Assembly: GCF_009755275.1 (NCBI RefSeq)
Contig: NZ_WQLA01000006.1
Coordinates: forward strand, 124,001 to 188,000
Source of the DNA: Mucilaginibacter aquatilis
Lineage (GTDB): Bacteria; Bacteroidota; Bacteroidia; Sphingobacteriales; Sphingobacteriaceae
Length of the DNA stretch: 64,000 nucleotides
Direction: 5' to 3'
Part shown: positions 1 through 8,358 of the stretch, piece by piece
How the letters are laid out: every line of letters begins with the position of its first letter
Numbering within the stretch: the stretch's first letter is position 1
Notes under the pieces: generated by a model
Told to the model about the DNA's origin: nothing
The model's input: the letters and a program-made list of their open reading frames with translations, nothing else
Database searches by the model: none
Translations under genes and position numbers: made by a program

Positions 1-1
1 T

Positions 2-316
2 ACAACCGCAGCAATTGCAGCATCAGGCAAACCATTCAAAAACGATCAGCGTGGTGCGGCCGATTCAACTGATAATACACTTTACGGAGTAACCACTTTG
101 GTTAACGACCGTTCAAAGGTTTACAAAGGTGGTTCATGGAATGACCGTGCAATGTGGCTTAATCCTGCAACCCGCCGTTTTATGGATCAGGGAGATGCAA
201 GTGCCGAAGTTGGCTTCCGTTGCGCTATGACAATGGTTGGTGCGCCCGAAATTAACCCTAATGGCAAGGCACACTTCAGTGTTAAAAAACCTAAAAACTA
301 CAATCCTAAAAAGTAA
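2..316 (+). CDS. gldJ: Gliding-motility lipoprotein GldJ/GldK-type, C-terminal end (partial)
   Basis: Only the last 104 codons are present. The frame is open from base 2, so the TTG at 98 is internal and the true start lies left of the window. The segment VYKGGSWNDRAMWLNPATRR followed by GFRCAM is the closing part of the formylglycine-generating-enzyme-like (SUMF1) fold. GldJ and GldK, lipoproteins of the gliding and type IX secretion machinery, share this fold. These proteins sit at the periplasmic face of the outer membrane and lack the copper-binding cysteines of true FGE enzymes. The end rich in K, P and N resembles GldJ more than GldK, but the two cannot be firmly separated from this fragment. 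A strong hairpin terminator follows directly. Confidence 0.78.
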   Translation, partial: TTAAIAASGKPFKNDQRGAADSTDNTLYGVTTLVNDRSKVYKGGSWNDRAMWLNPATRRFMDQGDASAEVGFRCAMTMVGAPEINPNGKAHFSVKKPKNYNPKK

Positions 317-334
317 GCATTTTTTGACTGCATT

Positions 335-374
335 AAAAAAGGCGCCTGCTCATACCGAACAGGCGCCTTTTTTT
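335..374. terminator. Bidirectional intrinsic terminator between gldJ and the lipoprotein gene
   Basis: An 8-bp GC-rich stem (341-348 with 360-367, arm GGCGCCTG) has an 11-nt loop. It is flanked by A6 on the left and T7 on the right, so it can end the rightward gldJ transcript and the convergent leftward gene. Confidence 0.85.
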
Positions 375-386
375 ATGTGATTATTA

Positions 387-1181
387 TTATTGCTCGTTCT
401 TAATAGTTTGCTGAAAAATAATCTTATAGTTAGCGTTTGTGCCCTCGTTATAAAGTTGTAATGACACGTCGGCCGTGTCCCAAGGCTGGTCTTTCATCGC
501 GGTTGCAAAAGGTGCAAAAGCCGTTGTGTTTGATTGAAAGCCTCTGTAATCAGCAGCTTTAAAATTCAGCGCGCCGTAATTAACTACGTTTTCTGCACCG
601 TTTATAACCTTGTAAACATAACGGTCAAAGTATACATGGGTGTAGCCAATAAGCGTTGGCGGCAAAAATAGTTCATAGTAAGCGTCGGTTGGTAATGCAG
701 CTACGGCAAAGCTTATACCATAGTCAGCATTACGTAAAAACAGGTTGGTTTTCCAGTTATCAACCAGCCGGCCTGTGGGGCCAACAAACGTGCTGCTAAC
801 GGCTGTATTTAAGTTTGTTTCAAACCTGTACATCCTTGAATTTGATGTGTAAACCTTGATGTTAGTACTCCAAGTACCGGTAGACACGCCGTTTAACGAT
901 ATGGTATAAAATGTACCACCTTTTGTTGCTCGCTTACGGATGGTTTTGCTGCCGTTGCTTAACACTGCAACTACCGAGTCGGTTGTATTAATATCAACGC
1001 TGGTACGCGGAAAGGTGATAACTACCTGGTTTTGGTTGTTAGCACCATCATCGGTTCCGTTACCACTGCCAGGGTTTACAGGCGTAACATCCTCACTGTT
1101 ATCATATGTACGGCACGATGATACCGCCGCCAGCAAGCCTACAACAAGCACGGTATACTTCAATTGGGTAAATATTTTCAT
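387..1181 (-). CDS. Putative lipoprotein of unknown function
   Basis: A 264-residue protein with an N-terminal hydrophobic signal (residues 9-22) ending in VSSC, a Bacteroidota lipobox, so Cys23 would be lipidated. The stretch after the Cys is low-complexity and rich in N, G and D (about residues 28-50), a typical flexible tether. The rest looks all-beta (many T, S, V, Y and F) with no motif I recognise and no type IX secretion tail. It converges on gldJ. The promoter is not obvious. Function is unknown; an outer-membrane or periplasmic surface role is inferred from the lipobox only. Confidence 0.8.
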   Translation of the reverse strand: MKIFTQLKYTVLVVGLLAAVSSCRTYDNSEDVTPVNPGSGNGTDDGANNQNQVVITFPRTSVDINTTDSVVAVLSNGSKTIRKRATKGGTFYTISLNGVSTGTWSTNIKVYTSNSRMYRFETNLNTAVSSTFVGPTGRLVDNWKTNLFLRNADYGISFAVAALPTDAYYELFLPPTLIGYTHVYFDRYVYKVINGAENVVNYGALNFKAADYRGFQSNTTAFAPFATAMKDQPWDTADVSLQLYNEGTNANYKIIFQQTIKNEQ

Positions 1182-1211
1182 GTCTAATTTGTTCGTCTAA
1201 AATTATACCAT

Positions 1212-1898
1212 TTATTGGGTAAGCGCATATTGCACCAAATTAGCACCCATCCGCAGTGCTTTAAGCCGGGTTTCCTGACTATCACCTGCATAGGTACCTA
1301 AATCTTCCCAACCGTTACCTAAGTCGCACTCCACATCATAAAAACACACCAGGCGGCCCTTATAAATTATGCCGAAGCCTTGCGGACGTTTATTATCATG
1401 TTCATGAACCTTGGGCAGTCCGTTCGGAAAGTCGAATTTCTGATGATATACAGGATGATTCAAAGGCAGCTCTACAAAGTTAAGTTCGGGGAATATCTTC
1501 TTCATTTGGGGGCGTACGAACTTATCAAGTCCGTAATTATCACAAATGTGAAGAAAACCACCACCTATTAAGTATTTACGTAAATTACGCACGTCCTGAT
1601 CTGAAAAAATAACGTTGCCATGCCCCGTCATAAAGATGAACGGATAATTAAAAATTTCGGCGCTACCGGCTTCAACTGTTTCGTCTTCTGCCTTAAAGTT
1701 TGTTTTAATGTTTTGATTGCAGAATTTAATCAAATTGGGCAATGCTGTTCTATCGGCATACCAATCGCCACCTCCATTATATTTAAGCCGAGCAAGCGTA
1801 TAAGTTGGCACAGGGGTGAAACTGCTTAAGGCAATGCTTAACACTAGCAAGATCAAAGCCGACCATTTGATGTTTAGTTTTAGCCTTAATAATTCCAT
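1212..1898 (-). CDS. DUF4159 domain protein
   Basis: A 228-residue protein with an N-terminal membrane or signal segment (residues 11-28), then a DUF4159 domain from about residue 32 to the end. Recognisable pieces are LKYNGGGDWYADRTALPNL, FIFMTGHGNVIFSD and GGFLHICDNYG. DUF4159 has a class-I glutamine-amidotransferase-like (flavodoxin) fold. Its molecular role is unknown; in Bacteroidota it is often found next to rsmE, as here (79 bp apart, same strand). The signal and fold suggest a periplasmic or membrane-anchored protein. The family call rests on motif recognition. Confidence 0.82.
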   Translation of the reverse strand: MELLRLKLNIKWSALILLVLSIALSSFTPVPTYTLARLKYNGGGDWYADRTALPNLIKFCNQNIKTNFKAEDETVEAGSAEIFNYPFIFMTGHGNVIFSDQDVRNLRKYLIGGGFLHICDNYGLDKFVRPQMKKIFPELNFVELPLNHPVYHQKFDFPNGLPKVHEHDNKRPQGFGIIYKGRLVCFYDVECDLGNGWEDLGTYAGDSQETRLKALRMGANLVQYALTQ

Positions 1899-1977
1899 CT
1901 ATGCTCCTATTTCTCTTTCTAAATTCAATTTGGTTCCACTGACTCACTTTAAGAGTGAATATTACTCTGCATGGTCA

Positions 1978-2688
1978 TTATCTATTGAGAAAATTCACCT
2001 CAAAGCATGCCTCCAAAGCGGCAGTTTCTGTACGCAGCCTGCTATCCCCTAAAGTTATAGGTTTAAAGCCGTTCTGCAAAGCCTCTTCAATCTCTTTTTC
2101 GGTAAAGTCACCCTCGGGACCGATAAGAACCAGGCAATTACCCTGCAACTGCAACTGAGATGCGAGGCTCACCTTATCCTGATCTGGCAAGCAATGGGCA
2201 ACAAACTTTTGTCCTTCAAAAGGAGCATTCAGCAGTTTACTTAATGGCTGAACACCATTCAGCTTAGGGTGATAGGCCTTCAATGATTGTTTGACGGCTG
2301 ATGTGATTATCTTGTCCAGGCGCTCGACTTTTGCTTCTTTACGTTCTGAACGCTGACATAAAATAAGCGATACTTCATCAATTCCAATCTCTGTAGCTTT
2401 CTCTAAAAACCACTCAATACGTTCAATATTTTTAGTTGGGGCAACGGCTATATGCAAATAATGATTGCGCTTACCATGTTCCTGCTCACTGGTTTCAACG
2501 GCCAGCAATGTTTTTTTTGGATGAGCATCCATAATGCCTGCCGTATAAAAACCTCCTTTACCGTCAACTAACTGTACCTTATCATTAGGCTGCAGGCGCA
2601 GCACTCTTATAGCATGTTTACTTTCTTCTTCGCTAAGCATGTAGTGCGTGGCATTCGAAGCTATATCGGGTGTATAAAATATGTGCAT
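1978..2688 (-). CDS. rsmE: 16S rRNA (uracil-1498-N3)-methyltransferase RsmE
   Basis: Methylates N3 of U1498 in 16S rRNA using S-adenosylmethionine. The ATG at 2688 gives a 236-residue protein starting MHIFYTPDI, the usual RsmE N-terminus. An upstream in-frame ATG (2721) would add 11 residues without family character. The N-terminal PUA-like part holds EESKHAIRVLRL. The SPOUT domain carries the SAM-binding knot with LIGPEGDFTEKEI and the terminal LGDSRLRTETAA motif. Length and motifs fit an intact enzyme. It lies between the CNNM-type gene and DUF4159 on the same strand, probably in one transcript starting near dedA or ppa. Confidence 0.95.
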   Translation of the reverse strand: MHIFYTPDIASNATHYMLSEEESKHAIRVLRLQPNDKVQLVDGKGGFYTAGIMDAHPKKTLLAVETSEQEHGKRNHYLHIAVAPTKNIERIEWFLEKATEIGIDEVSLILCQRSERKEAKVERLDKIITSAVKQSLKAYHPKLNGVQPLSKLLNAPFEGQKFVAHCLPDQDKVSLASQLQLQGNCLVLIGPEGDFTEKEIEEALQNGFKPITLGDSRLRTETAALEACFEVNFLNR

Positions 2689-2781
2689 GCTCAATTGATT
2701 ACAGTACCGCAAAAATAACAAACGCGGAAGATTGGCCTTAGCTTTTCTCCCGCGTTTATAGCAGCTTATTTAAAAAGATGA

Positions 2782-4125
2782 TCAATGATCATCTTTCATA
2801 TCTTCTTCGTTGATCAGTAGTTCGAGTTTAACCGATTCAATGTTTTGCTCCGATTTTCGCAATACCGTAATGTTATAGCCATTTGCTTCACGCTGCTCAC
2901 CTACGTCAGGTATCTTTCCAAAAATTTCACTTACCCAACCCGATACTGTGTCAAAGTCACCATCTTCTGGCAAGTCATGTGGTAAATTTTCGTTCACATC
3001 GTAAATAGAGGCAACAGCGTTTACTATAAATTCGCGGTCATTTACTTTCTCAACAATAGGCTTTTCCTCGTCAAACTCATCCTGTATCTCCCCTACCAAT
3101 TCTTCAACAATATCTTCGAGTGTAACCATGCCCGCTGTACCACCAAATTCATCTAGCACAATAGCGATTTGAATACGGCGCAGCTTAAGCTCGGCCATTA
3201 ACTCGTTAATCTTTTTGGTTTCAGGAATAAAATAAGGTTTACGAATGATGTCTTTCAAATCAAAGTCTTCCTTGCGGGCCAGTAATGGTAAAATATCCTT
3301 GGCGTGTACAATGCCTACAATTTTATCAATCGAGTCGTCGTAAACAGGCATACGCGAATAACCTTCGGTTACCAGGCATTCCAGAACCTCCTCAGATGTG
3401 CTTGCCAAATCAATACCCGAAATTTTGGTACGTGGCACCATGATGTTTTTCACCACACGCTCGTTAAAGTCGAATACGTTTTTAATAAGCTCATGCTCAG
3501 CCGAATCAAGCGCCCCACTCTCTTTACCTTGTTCAAGCAGGTACTGCAGTTCCTCTGACGAGTGATGCGATTCTTCGCCATGAACAGTAGTAATACCAAA
3601 CAGTTTAAGTATAAAGTTTGCAAAGTTGTTTAGCAACCATATTGCGGGGCGAAAAACCAGGAAGAAAAAACGCATGGGGTATGACACCGCTAGCGTTGTA
3701 CGTACTGAACGTTGTATAGCAAGTGATTTAGGAGCCAGCTCACCAAATACGATATGGAGTATGGTAATAGTTAAGAACGCTACCACGTGGCTGGTGTTTT
3801 TAACCAGGTCAGACGTTACCTCCATGCCAAACATAGAGAATGTTTTGAGCATGATGTTAGAAACCACACTCTCACCTGCCCAACCCAAACCCAGTGAAGC
3901 AATGGTAATACCCAACTGCGTAGCAGCCAGGTATCCATCTAAGTTGTGCATTATACCCCGGGCAACTTTGGCCATGCTGCTGCCGGCCTTTGCCTGGATC
4001 TCAATTTGCGACCCCCGAACTCGCACCATGGCAAATTCGGCGGCAACAAAAAAACCATTTAACAATACCAAAAATATTGTAAGGAATATATGAAAACCGT
4101 TTATGTCAATCGTCTCGGGGTCCAT
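2782..4125 (-). CDS. CNNM/HlyC/CorC-family membrane protein
   Basis: A 447-residue protein of the hemolysin-like CNNM family. An N-terminal DUF21 membrane domain (about residues 8-190) contains the LNGFFVAAEFAMVRVR start typical of the family. Two CBS domains follow (about 215-335, with NIMVPRTKI and GIVHAKDILP). A CorC_HlyC domain closes the protein (about 350-435). Relatives are linked to magnesium or cobalt efflux. GldE of Bacteroidota gliding loci also belongs to this family, but I see no basis for calling this one GldE. It is followed by rsmE and preceded after 8 bp by ppa, which suggests co-transcription. Confidence 0.9.
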   Translation of the reverse strand: MDPETIDINGFHIFLTIFLVLLNGFFVAAEFAMVRVRGSQIEIQAKAGSSMAKVARGIMHNLDGYLAATQLGITIASLGLGWAGESVVSNIMLKTFSMFGMEVTSDLVKNTSHVVAFLTITILHIVFGELAPKSLAIQRSVRTTLAVSYPMRFFFLVFRPAIWLLNNFANFILKLFGITTVHGEESHHSSEELQYLLEQGKESGALDSAEHELIKNVFDFNERVVKNIMVPRTKISGIDLASTSEEVLECLVTEGYSRMPVYDDSIDKIVGIVHAKDILPLLARKEDFDLKDIIRKPYFIPETKKINELMAELKLRRIQIAIVLDEFGGTAGMVTLEDIVEELVGEIQDEFDEEKPIVEKVNDREFIVNAVASIYDVNENLPHDLPEDGDFDTVSGWVSEIFGKIPDVGEQREANGYNITVLRKSEQNIESVKLELLINEEDMKDDH

Positions 4126-4133
4126 GTAGTGGG

Positions 4134-4679
4134 TTATTGGTTCGAACGGAAAGTAGAATTATACAATTCTAAACTTTCTTGAATTACCTTAAGCGCATAT
4201 GGTTTGCCCATTAAGTGCTCAATGGTTACGTTTTTGCCTTCCAGCTTCTTGTAATCCTGGAAGAAACGTACAATCTCTTTCATAGCATGAGGAGGTAACT
4301 CATTTAAATCGTTAATGTAATTAACAGACATGTCGTTTTTAGCAACAGCAATAATCTTATCATCCTGCTCGCCATTATCAACCATGTGCATAACGCCAAT
4401 AACCTTAGCTTCGATTAATGACATTGGGTAAACATCAACCGAGCATAATACCAGTATATCAAGAGGATCTTTATCGTCGCAATAAGTTTGCGGAATAAAG
4501 CCGTAGTTAGCAGGATACATTACTGATGAAAATAGCACGCGGTCTAACTTCAGTAAGCCTGAATCTTTGTCAATTTCGTATTTAGCTTTTGAACCTTTAG
4601 GAATCTCAATGATAGCATTAACTACCTCAGGAAGATTTTCTCCCGGTGTAACCTGATGCCAGGGGTGTTGTGTACTCAT
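4134..4679 (-). CDS. ppa: Inorganic pyrophosphatase (family I)
   Basis: Hydrolyses pyrophosphate to two phosphates in the cytoplasm and so pulls biosynthetic reactions forward. The 181-residue length is normal for bacterial family I enzymes. Visible features are the substrate-binding [27 protein letters not shown], and the family signature DKDPLDILV with the metal-binding aspartates. It sits 8 bp upstream of the CNNM-type gene and 29 bp downstream of dedA, all on the same strand. Confidence 0.96.
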   Translation of the reverse strand: MSTQHPWHQVTPGENLPEVVNAIIEIPKGSKAKYEIDKDSGLLKLDRVLFSSVMYPANYGFIPQTYCDDKDPLDILVLCSVDVYPMSLIEAKVIGVMHMVDNGEQDDKIIAVAKNDMSVNYINDLNELPPHAMKEIVRFFQDYKKLEGKNVTIEHLMGKPYALKVIQESLELYNSTFRSNQ

Positions 4680-4708
4680 TTGTAGAAATAGTGTGAATAT
4701 TGAATAAA

Positions 4709-5353
4709 TTAATGTTCGTCGTTTTTGTTTTCGCCTTTTCCTCGTTTTACAAAAGCAATTATAAGCGGTATGCTTGTTACCACTATCAAGGCAATTACAA
4801 TATACTGTAAATAGTTTTTAATCTGCGGATATTTTATACCTAAAAAATACCCTAATAAAGTTAAAATGCTAACCCAGGCAATGCTGCCTACAAAGTTATA
4901 TAAAGTAAACCGTTTAAGGTCTACTTTTACTACGCCCGCAAAGATAGGCGCAAAAGTACGTATTATAGGAAAAAAACGGCCTAACACGAGCGCCATACCA
5001 CCATACTTTTGGTAAAACTCGCGGGCCATGCTTATGTGTTTCCGTTTAAAAAAGAGGGTATCTTTTCTGTTCTCCATCAACGGACCGGTACGAAAGCCAA
5101 ACCAGTAACCGGTATAATTACCCAACACTCCTGCCGCTATTAGTGATAGTACCAGCGTATAAACCGGCACATCAAGCAGGCCCGTTGCACAAAACAAACC
5201 AGCCATAAACAGCAGATAGTCGCCCGGCAGAAAAAAACCGAAGAACAGTCCTGTTTCAGCATACACCACAATCAGCAACAGGTAAAAACCACCTTTGCTA
5301 ATAATGGACTGCGCGTCCGTCAGATTTTGGAGATGCTCCCAGAAATTTTCCAT
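4709..5353 (-). CDS. DedA/SNARE-associated family membrane protein
   Basis: A 214-residue polytopic inner-membrane protein with four to five hydrophobic segments. DedA-family marks are the [21 protein letters not shown] segment (about residues 33-52) and [17 protein letters not shown] (about 125-141), which holds the conserved arginines needed by DedA proteins. Members act as proton-coupled membrane transporters, several as lipid-carrier or phospholipid scramblases. The specific substrate is not readable here. The gene starts 38 bp after nuoN, with an inverted repeat in the gap, and leads into ppa. Confidence 0.9.
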   Translation of the reverse strand: MENFWEHLQNLTDAQSIISKGGFYLLLIVVYAETGLFFGFFLPGDYLLFMAGLFCATGLLDVPVYTLVLSLIAAGVLGNYTGYWFGFRTGPLMENRKDTLFFKRKHISMAREFYQKYGGMALVLGRFFPIIRTFAPIFAGVVKVDLKRFTLYNFVGSIAWVSILTLLGYFLGIKYPQIKNYLQYIVIALIVVTSIPLIIAFVKRGKGENKNDEH

Positions 5354-5357
5354 TCAC

Positions 5358-5381
5358 AATATTTGTAAAGCTACAAATATT
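5358..5381. repeat. Perfect 10-bp inverted repeat in the nuoN-dedA gap
   Basis: Arms AATATTTGTA (5358-5367) and TACAAATATT (5372-5381) are separated by 4 bp. It lies 5 bp upstream of the dedA start codon. It is AT-rich and lacks a U-tract, so it is a weak terminator at best. An operator or a near-consensus -7 element (AATATTTG on the minus strand) are alternatives. Confidence 0.45.
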
Positions 5382-5391
5382 ATAACAATTG

Positions 5392-6780
5392 CTATATGTT
5401 ATATGTAAGGTTGTGAATTATTGCAGGATAAATACCAATGATTAGCGTTACGAGGGCAGAGAAGCCTAAAACAAACTGGTAATACCCCGGCACAGTAAGC
5501 GCCTCGTGCTCAGCATTGCGGAAATACATGGCAATGATTACCCTGAAATAGTAGAAGATACTCACAATGGCGTTAATAACAGCAATGATTACTAACCATA
5601 AATGGAAACGACTCATAGCACCGCTAAACATAAAAAATTTACCAATAAAACCTGCGGTTAACGGTATACCAGCTAAAGAGAGCATAGCAATAGTTAAAGT
5701 AGCCGCCAGGAACGGGTTGCGTTTGTGAAGGCCATTAAAGCACTCAAAGCTATCGCTGCCTAATTGTTGCTGAACCAATATCAACACACCAAAGGCTACT
5801 ATTGATGCAATAGAATAGGCAGTAGCGTACATAAAAACTGCGTTGCCTGAGGTAGCACTTAGCGCCACAATAGCAAATAGCAAGTATCCTGCGTGCGATA
5901 TGCTGGAGAAAGCCAACATACGTTTAAAGCCATGCTGGTATAGTGCTGTAAGGTTACCTACAAACAATGTAATGATGGTAATTACCATTAATGTAGGCAT
6001 CCAAAATTCGGCAACAGGGGCAAAACTTACGCTAAATAAACGCAGGAATGCTGCAAAACCCGCAGTTTTCACAACAGTTGACATAAAAGCGGTAACTAAT
6101 GTAGGCGAGCCTTCATAAACATCAGGCGTCCAGAAGTGGAATGGTGCTGCGCCTACTTTAAAGCACAGACCAACAATTATAAGGATGATACCGGTATGAA
6201 AAAGAGGATCAATACCACGAGGATGTTGTACTGCCCAGTTACGGATAGCCTCCAAACCAAATGAGTGCGTTGCACCATATATAAGCGTAATGCCAAATAG
6301 TAAGAAGCCTGTAGAAAAAGCTCCCATCAGGAAGTACTTTAATGCAGCTTCGTTTGATGCAAAATTCTTTTTATCAATACCGGCCAGTATATACAAGCTC
6401 ACCGACATAATTTCGATACCCACAAACAACATGGCCAGGTTATAGTAAGATACCATAACAACGATACCTGCCAGCGAAAAAAGCATAATGGCGATGTATT
6501 CGGCAACGTTATCGCTTATGCGCTCAAAATAGTCTTTTGATAACATCAGTATTAACAGGGTTGAAACAATAGCTATTGCCGAAAAGGCCACCGAAAAATT
6601 ATCGAACAGCATCATGCCGCTGAATATGGCCGATGCTCCGTTATTCCATTGCATAACGGCCGATGCCAATGCCACCAGTAAACCGGCAATAGTAACCGGC
6701 AGCAGCAATTTATTAGCCTTGTACAGGCCAATGTACAGCAACACGATGGGTAATATGGCTATGATAATTAATGTGGTCAT
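5392..6780 (-). CDS. nuoN: NADH-quinone oxidoreductase subunit N
   Basis: One of the three antiporter-like proton-pumping subunits of complex I in the inner membrane. The 462-residue, highly hydrophobic protein has about 13-14 membrane helices. The Proton_antipo_M domain spans about residues 105-405. It contains the conserved glutamate of VGIEIMSVSLYIL, the lysine of AALKYFLMGAF, and KVGAAPFHFWTPDVYEGSPT, in the antiporter-like channel. It is the last gene of the nuo cluster, 75 bp after nuoM. That gap contains 7-bp degenerate repeats. Confidence 0.96.
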   Translation of the reverse strand: MTTLIIIAILPIVLLYIGLYKANKLLLPVTIAGLLVALASAVMQWNNGASAIFSGMMLFDNFSVAFSAIAIVSTLLILMLSKDYFERISDNVAEYIAIMLFSLAGIVVMVSYYNLAMLFVGIEIMSVSLYILAGIDKKNFASNEAALKYFLMGAFSTGFLLFGITLIYGATHSFGLEAIRNWAVQHPRGIDPLFHTGIILIIVGLCFKVGAAPFHFWTPDVYEGSPTLVTAFMSTVVKTAGFAAFLRLFSVSFAPVAEFWMPTLMVITIITLFVGNLTALYQHGFKRMLAFSSISHAGYLLFAIVALSATSGNAVFMYATAYSIASIVAFGVLILVQQQLGSDSFECFNGLHKRNPFLAATLTIAMLSLAGIPLTAGFIGKFFMFSGAMSRFHLWLVIIAVINAIVSIFYYFRVIIAMYFRNAEHEALTVPGYYQFVLGFSALVTLIIGIYPAIIHNLTYNI

Positions 6781-6785
6781 TGTAT

Positions 6786-6806
6786 ATCTGAAATTCGAAT
6801 CTCCAA
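6786..6806. repeat. Three degenerate 7-bp tandem units between nuoM and nuoN
   Basis: Three consecutive 7-bp units (ATCTGAA, then ATTCGAA, then TCTCCAA) sit just upstream of the nuoN start on its strand. The units resemble those at 10351-10385. Confidence 0.4.
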
Positions 6807-6855
6807 TAGTTTAGTTGTCAGTTTTACCGGCTACAAGCTGCTGGCAGGTACTGAT

Positions 6856-8334
6856 TTATTTTTTATGCAGCAAGGCTGCGCTTATCTTACTGTTAACATC
6901 GTTCATCAATTGTGTAACTGATGATTCGGTAAGGTGAAGCACAGGTTGCGGGTAAACACCAATCACGATGATAAGGACGCAAATTATACCCAATATAAGC
7001 CTCTCGCCGGCAGTAATATCAGTGAAGGTTGCGGTAAGTGCATTGGTTTGGCCCTGCATAATGTTTTTGTAAGCCCTAAGCATATAAACAGCTCCCAGTA
7101 TAATGGTTAAACCGGCAACAATACCCATCCACATATCGTAGCGGTAAACACCGTTCAATAATAAAAATTCGCCAATGAATCCGTTAGTTAAAGGTAAACC
7201 CACCGATCCTAATACGATAATGAGGAATGCAATGGAAAGCTGAGGCGCTACTTTAGCAATACCACCAAGCTGATCAACATCGCGGGTTTTTAATTGACGC
7301 TCAATAATATCGAGCACAAAAAACACACCTACTACTTCCAAACCGTGGTTAAGCATTTGTATCATGGCGCCCTGTAAGCCTTGAATAGTCCATGCTAGTA
7401 AACCTGCAGCTATCAAACCAACGTGGGCAATTGATGAATATGCTATTAAACGCTTGCTGTCTTTAACCCTGAAGGCAATAATAGATGCATATAAAATACC
7501 GGCAATGGCTAACCAAAGCGGGTTATTTTGCCATTCGTAAAACCCTACCGGCGCTATGGGAATCATCCAGCGGAGGGCTCCGTATATGCCCATCTTTAGC
7601 ATAATACCTGACAATAGCATGGTTCCGGCGGCAGGAGCCTCGGTATAGGTATCAGGCTGCCAGGTGTGCAAAGGGAATATTGGCATCTTAATAGCAAATG
7701 CTAGTAAGAAAGCTGCAAATACCCATGCCTGCTGAGTGGGATTTAATTGCAATGCATAGAACTTATAAATATCAAAGCTATGCTCGGGCGTTTGCAGGTA
7801 CAGGTAAATTAATGCCAACAGCATAAACAGTGAACCGGCAAATGTGTAGATGAAAAACTTAAGCGTAACCTTAACACGGTTTTCGCCACCCCACATACCA
7901 CATATAAAGTAAATAGGTATTAGCGCTGCTTCCCAACCTACATAAAACATAAAGCCGTCTAACGCGGTAAATACCAGCATCAAGCCAAACTGCATGAACA
8001 TGATAAGCGCATAAAACGCCGAAGCATTTTTATACTCGCGTTTAAATGTTGTTCCTATAATAAGCGGCACTAAACCTACGGTAAGAATAACAGGAATGAT
8101 ATTGATACCATCTATAGCTGCTGTAAAGTATATGCCCAGCTTAGGCATCCAGGCGGCATCAAATACAAACTGCGGGCTGCTTATATTGGTTTGAAATTGA
8201 GTAATAAAGTAAACACCTAAGGCCAGTTCAATTAATGAGAAAGCCAGTGCTATGGTTTTTACAGCATCGCCTTTAATAAAAAGAAGCGCAAGGGCTGCCA
8301 GTAAGGGTAAAAGAAGTAAGATACTAACCGTCAT
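6856..8334 (-). CDS. nuoM: NADH-quinone oxidoreductase subunit M
   Basis: Antiporter-like proton-pumping subunit of complex I. The 492 residues and about 14 membrane helices are normal for NuoM. The Proton_antipo_M domain covers about residues 125-410. It includes FYVGWEAALIPIYFICGMWGG with the essential glutamate, KFFIYTFAGSLFMLLALIYL, and LPLHTWQPDTYTEAPAAGT (here FPLHTWQPD). An N-terminal Oxidored_q5_N-like region precedes it. It lies 24 bp after nuoL and before nuoN. Confidence 0.96.
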   Translation of the reverse strand: MTVSILLLLPLLAALALLFIKGDAVKTIALAFSLIELALGVYFITQFQTNISSPQFVFDAAWMPKLGIYFTAAIDGINIIPVILTVGLVPLIIGTTFKREYKNASAFYALIMFMQFGLMLVFTALDGFMFYVGWEAALIPIYFICGMWGGENRVKVTLKFFIYTFAGSLFMLLALIYLYLQTPEHSFDIYKFYALQLNPTQQAWVFAAFLLAFAIKMPIFPLHTWQPDTYTEAPAAGTMLLSGIMLKMGIYGALRWMIPIAPVGFYEWQNNPLWLAIAGILYASIIAFRVKDSKRLIAYSSIAHVGLIAAGLLAWTIQGLQGAMIQMLNHGLEVVGVFFVLDIIERQLKTRDVDQLGGIAKVAPQLSIAFLIIVLGSVGLPLTNGFIGEFLLLNGVYRYDMWMGIVAGLTIILGAVYMLRAYKNIMQGQTNALTATFTDITAGERLILGIICVLIIVIGVYPQPVLHLTESSVTQLMNDVNSKISAALLHKK

Positions 8335-8358
8335 TTTTATATGCAGTAAACGCTTGTT

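Noticed and set aside
98..316. Short gene starting at TTG 98
   Set aside because: The frame is open leftwards to the window edge and the residues before it continue the GldJ/GldK fold, so it is the end of a longer gene.
3783..3790. CCACGTGG core, like a ParB binding (parS) centre
   Set aside because: The outer bases do not continue the 16-bp parS palindrome and it lies inside the CNNM-family coding region. Other CACGTG cores (about 22193 and 44303) also lack the flanks. No parS was found near parA-parB in this window.
3626..4093. 155-residue ORF antisense to the CNNM-family gene
   Set aside because: It is a shadow frame opposite a well-supported gene, with no promoter or family motif.
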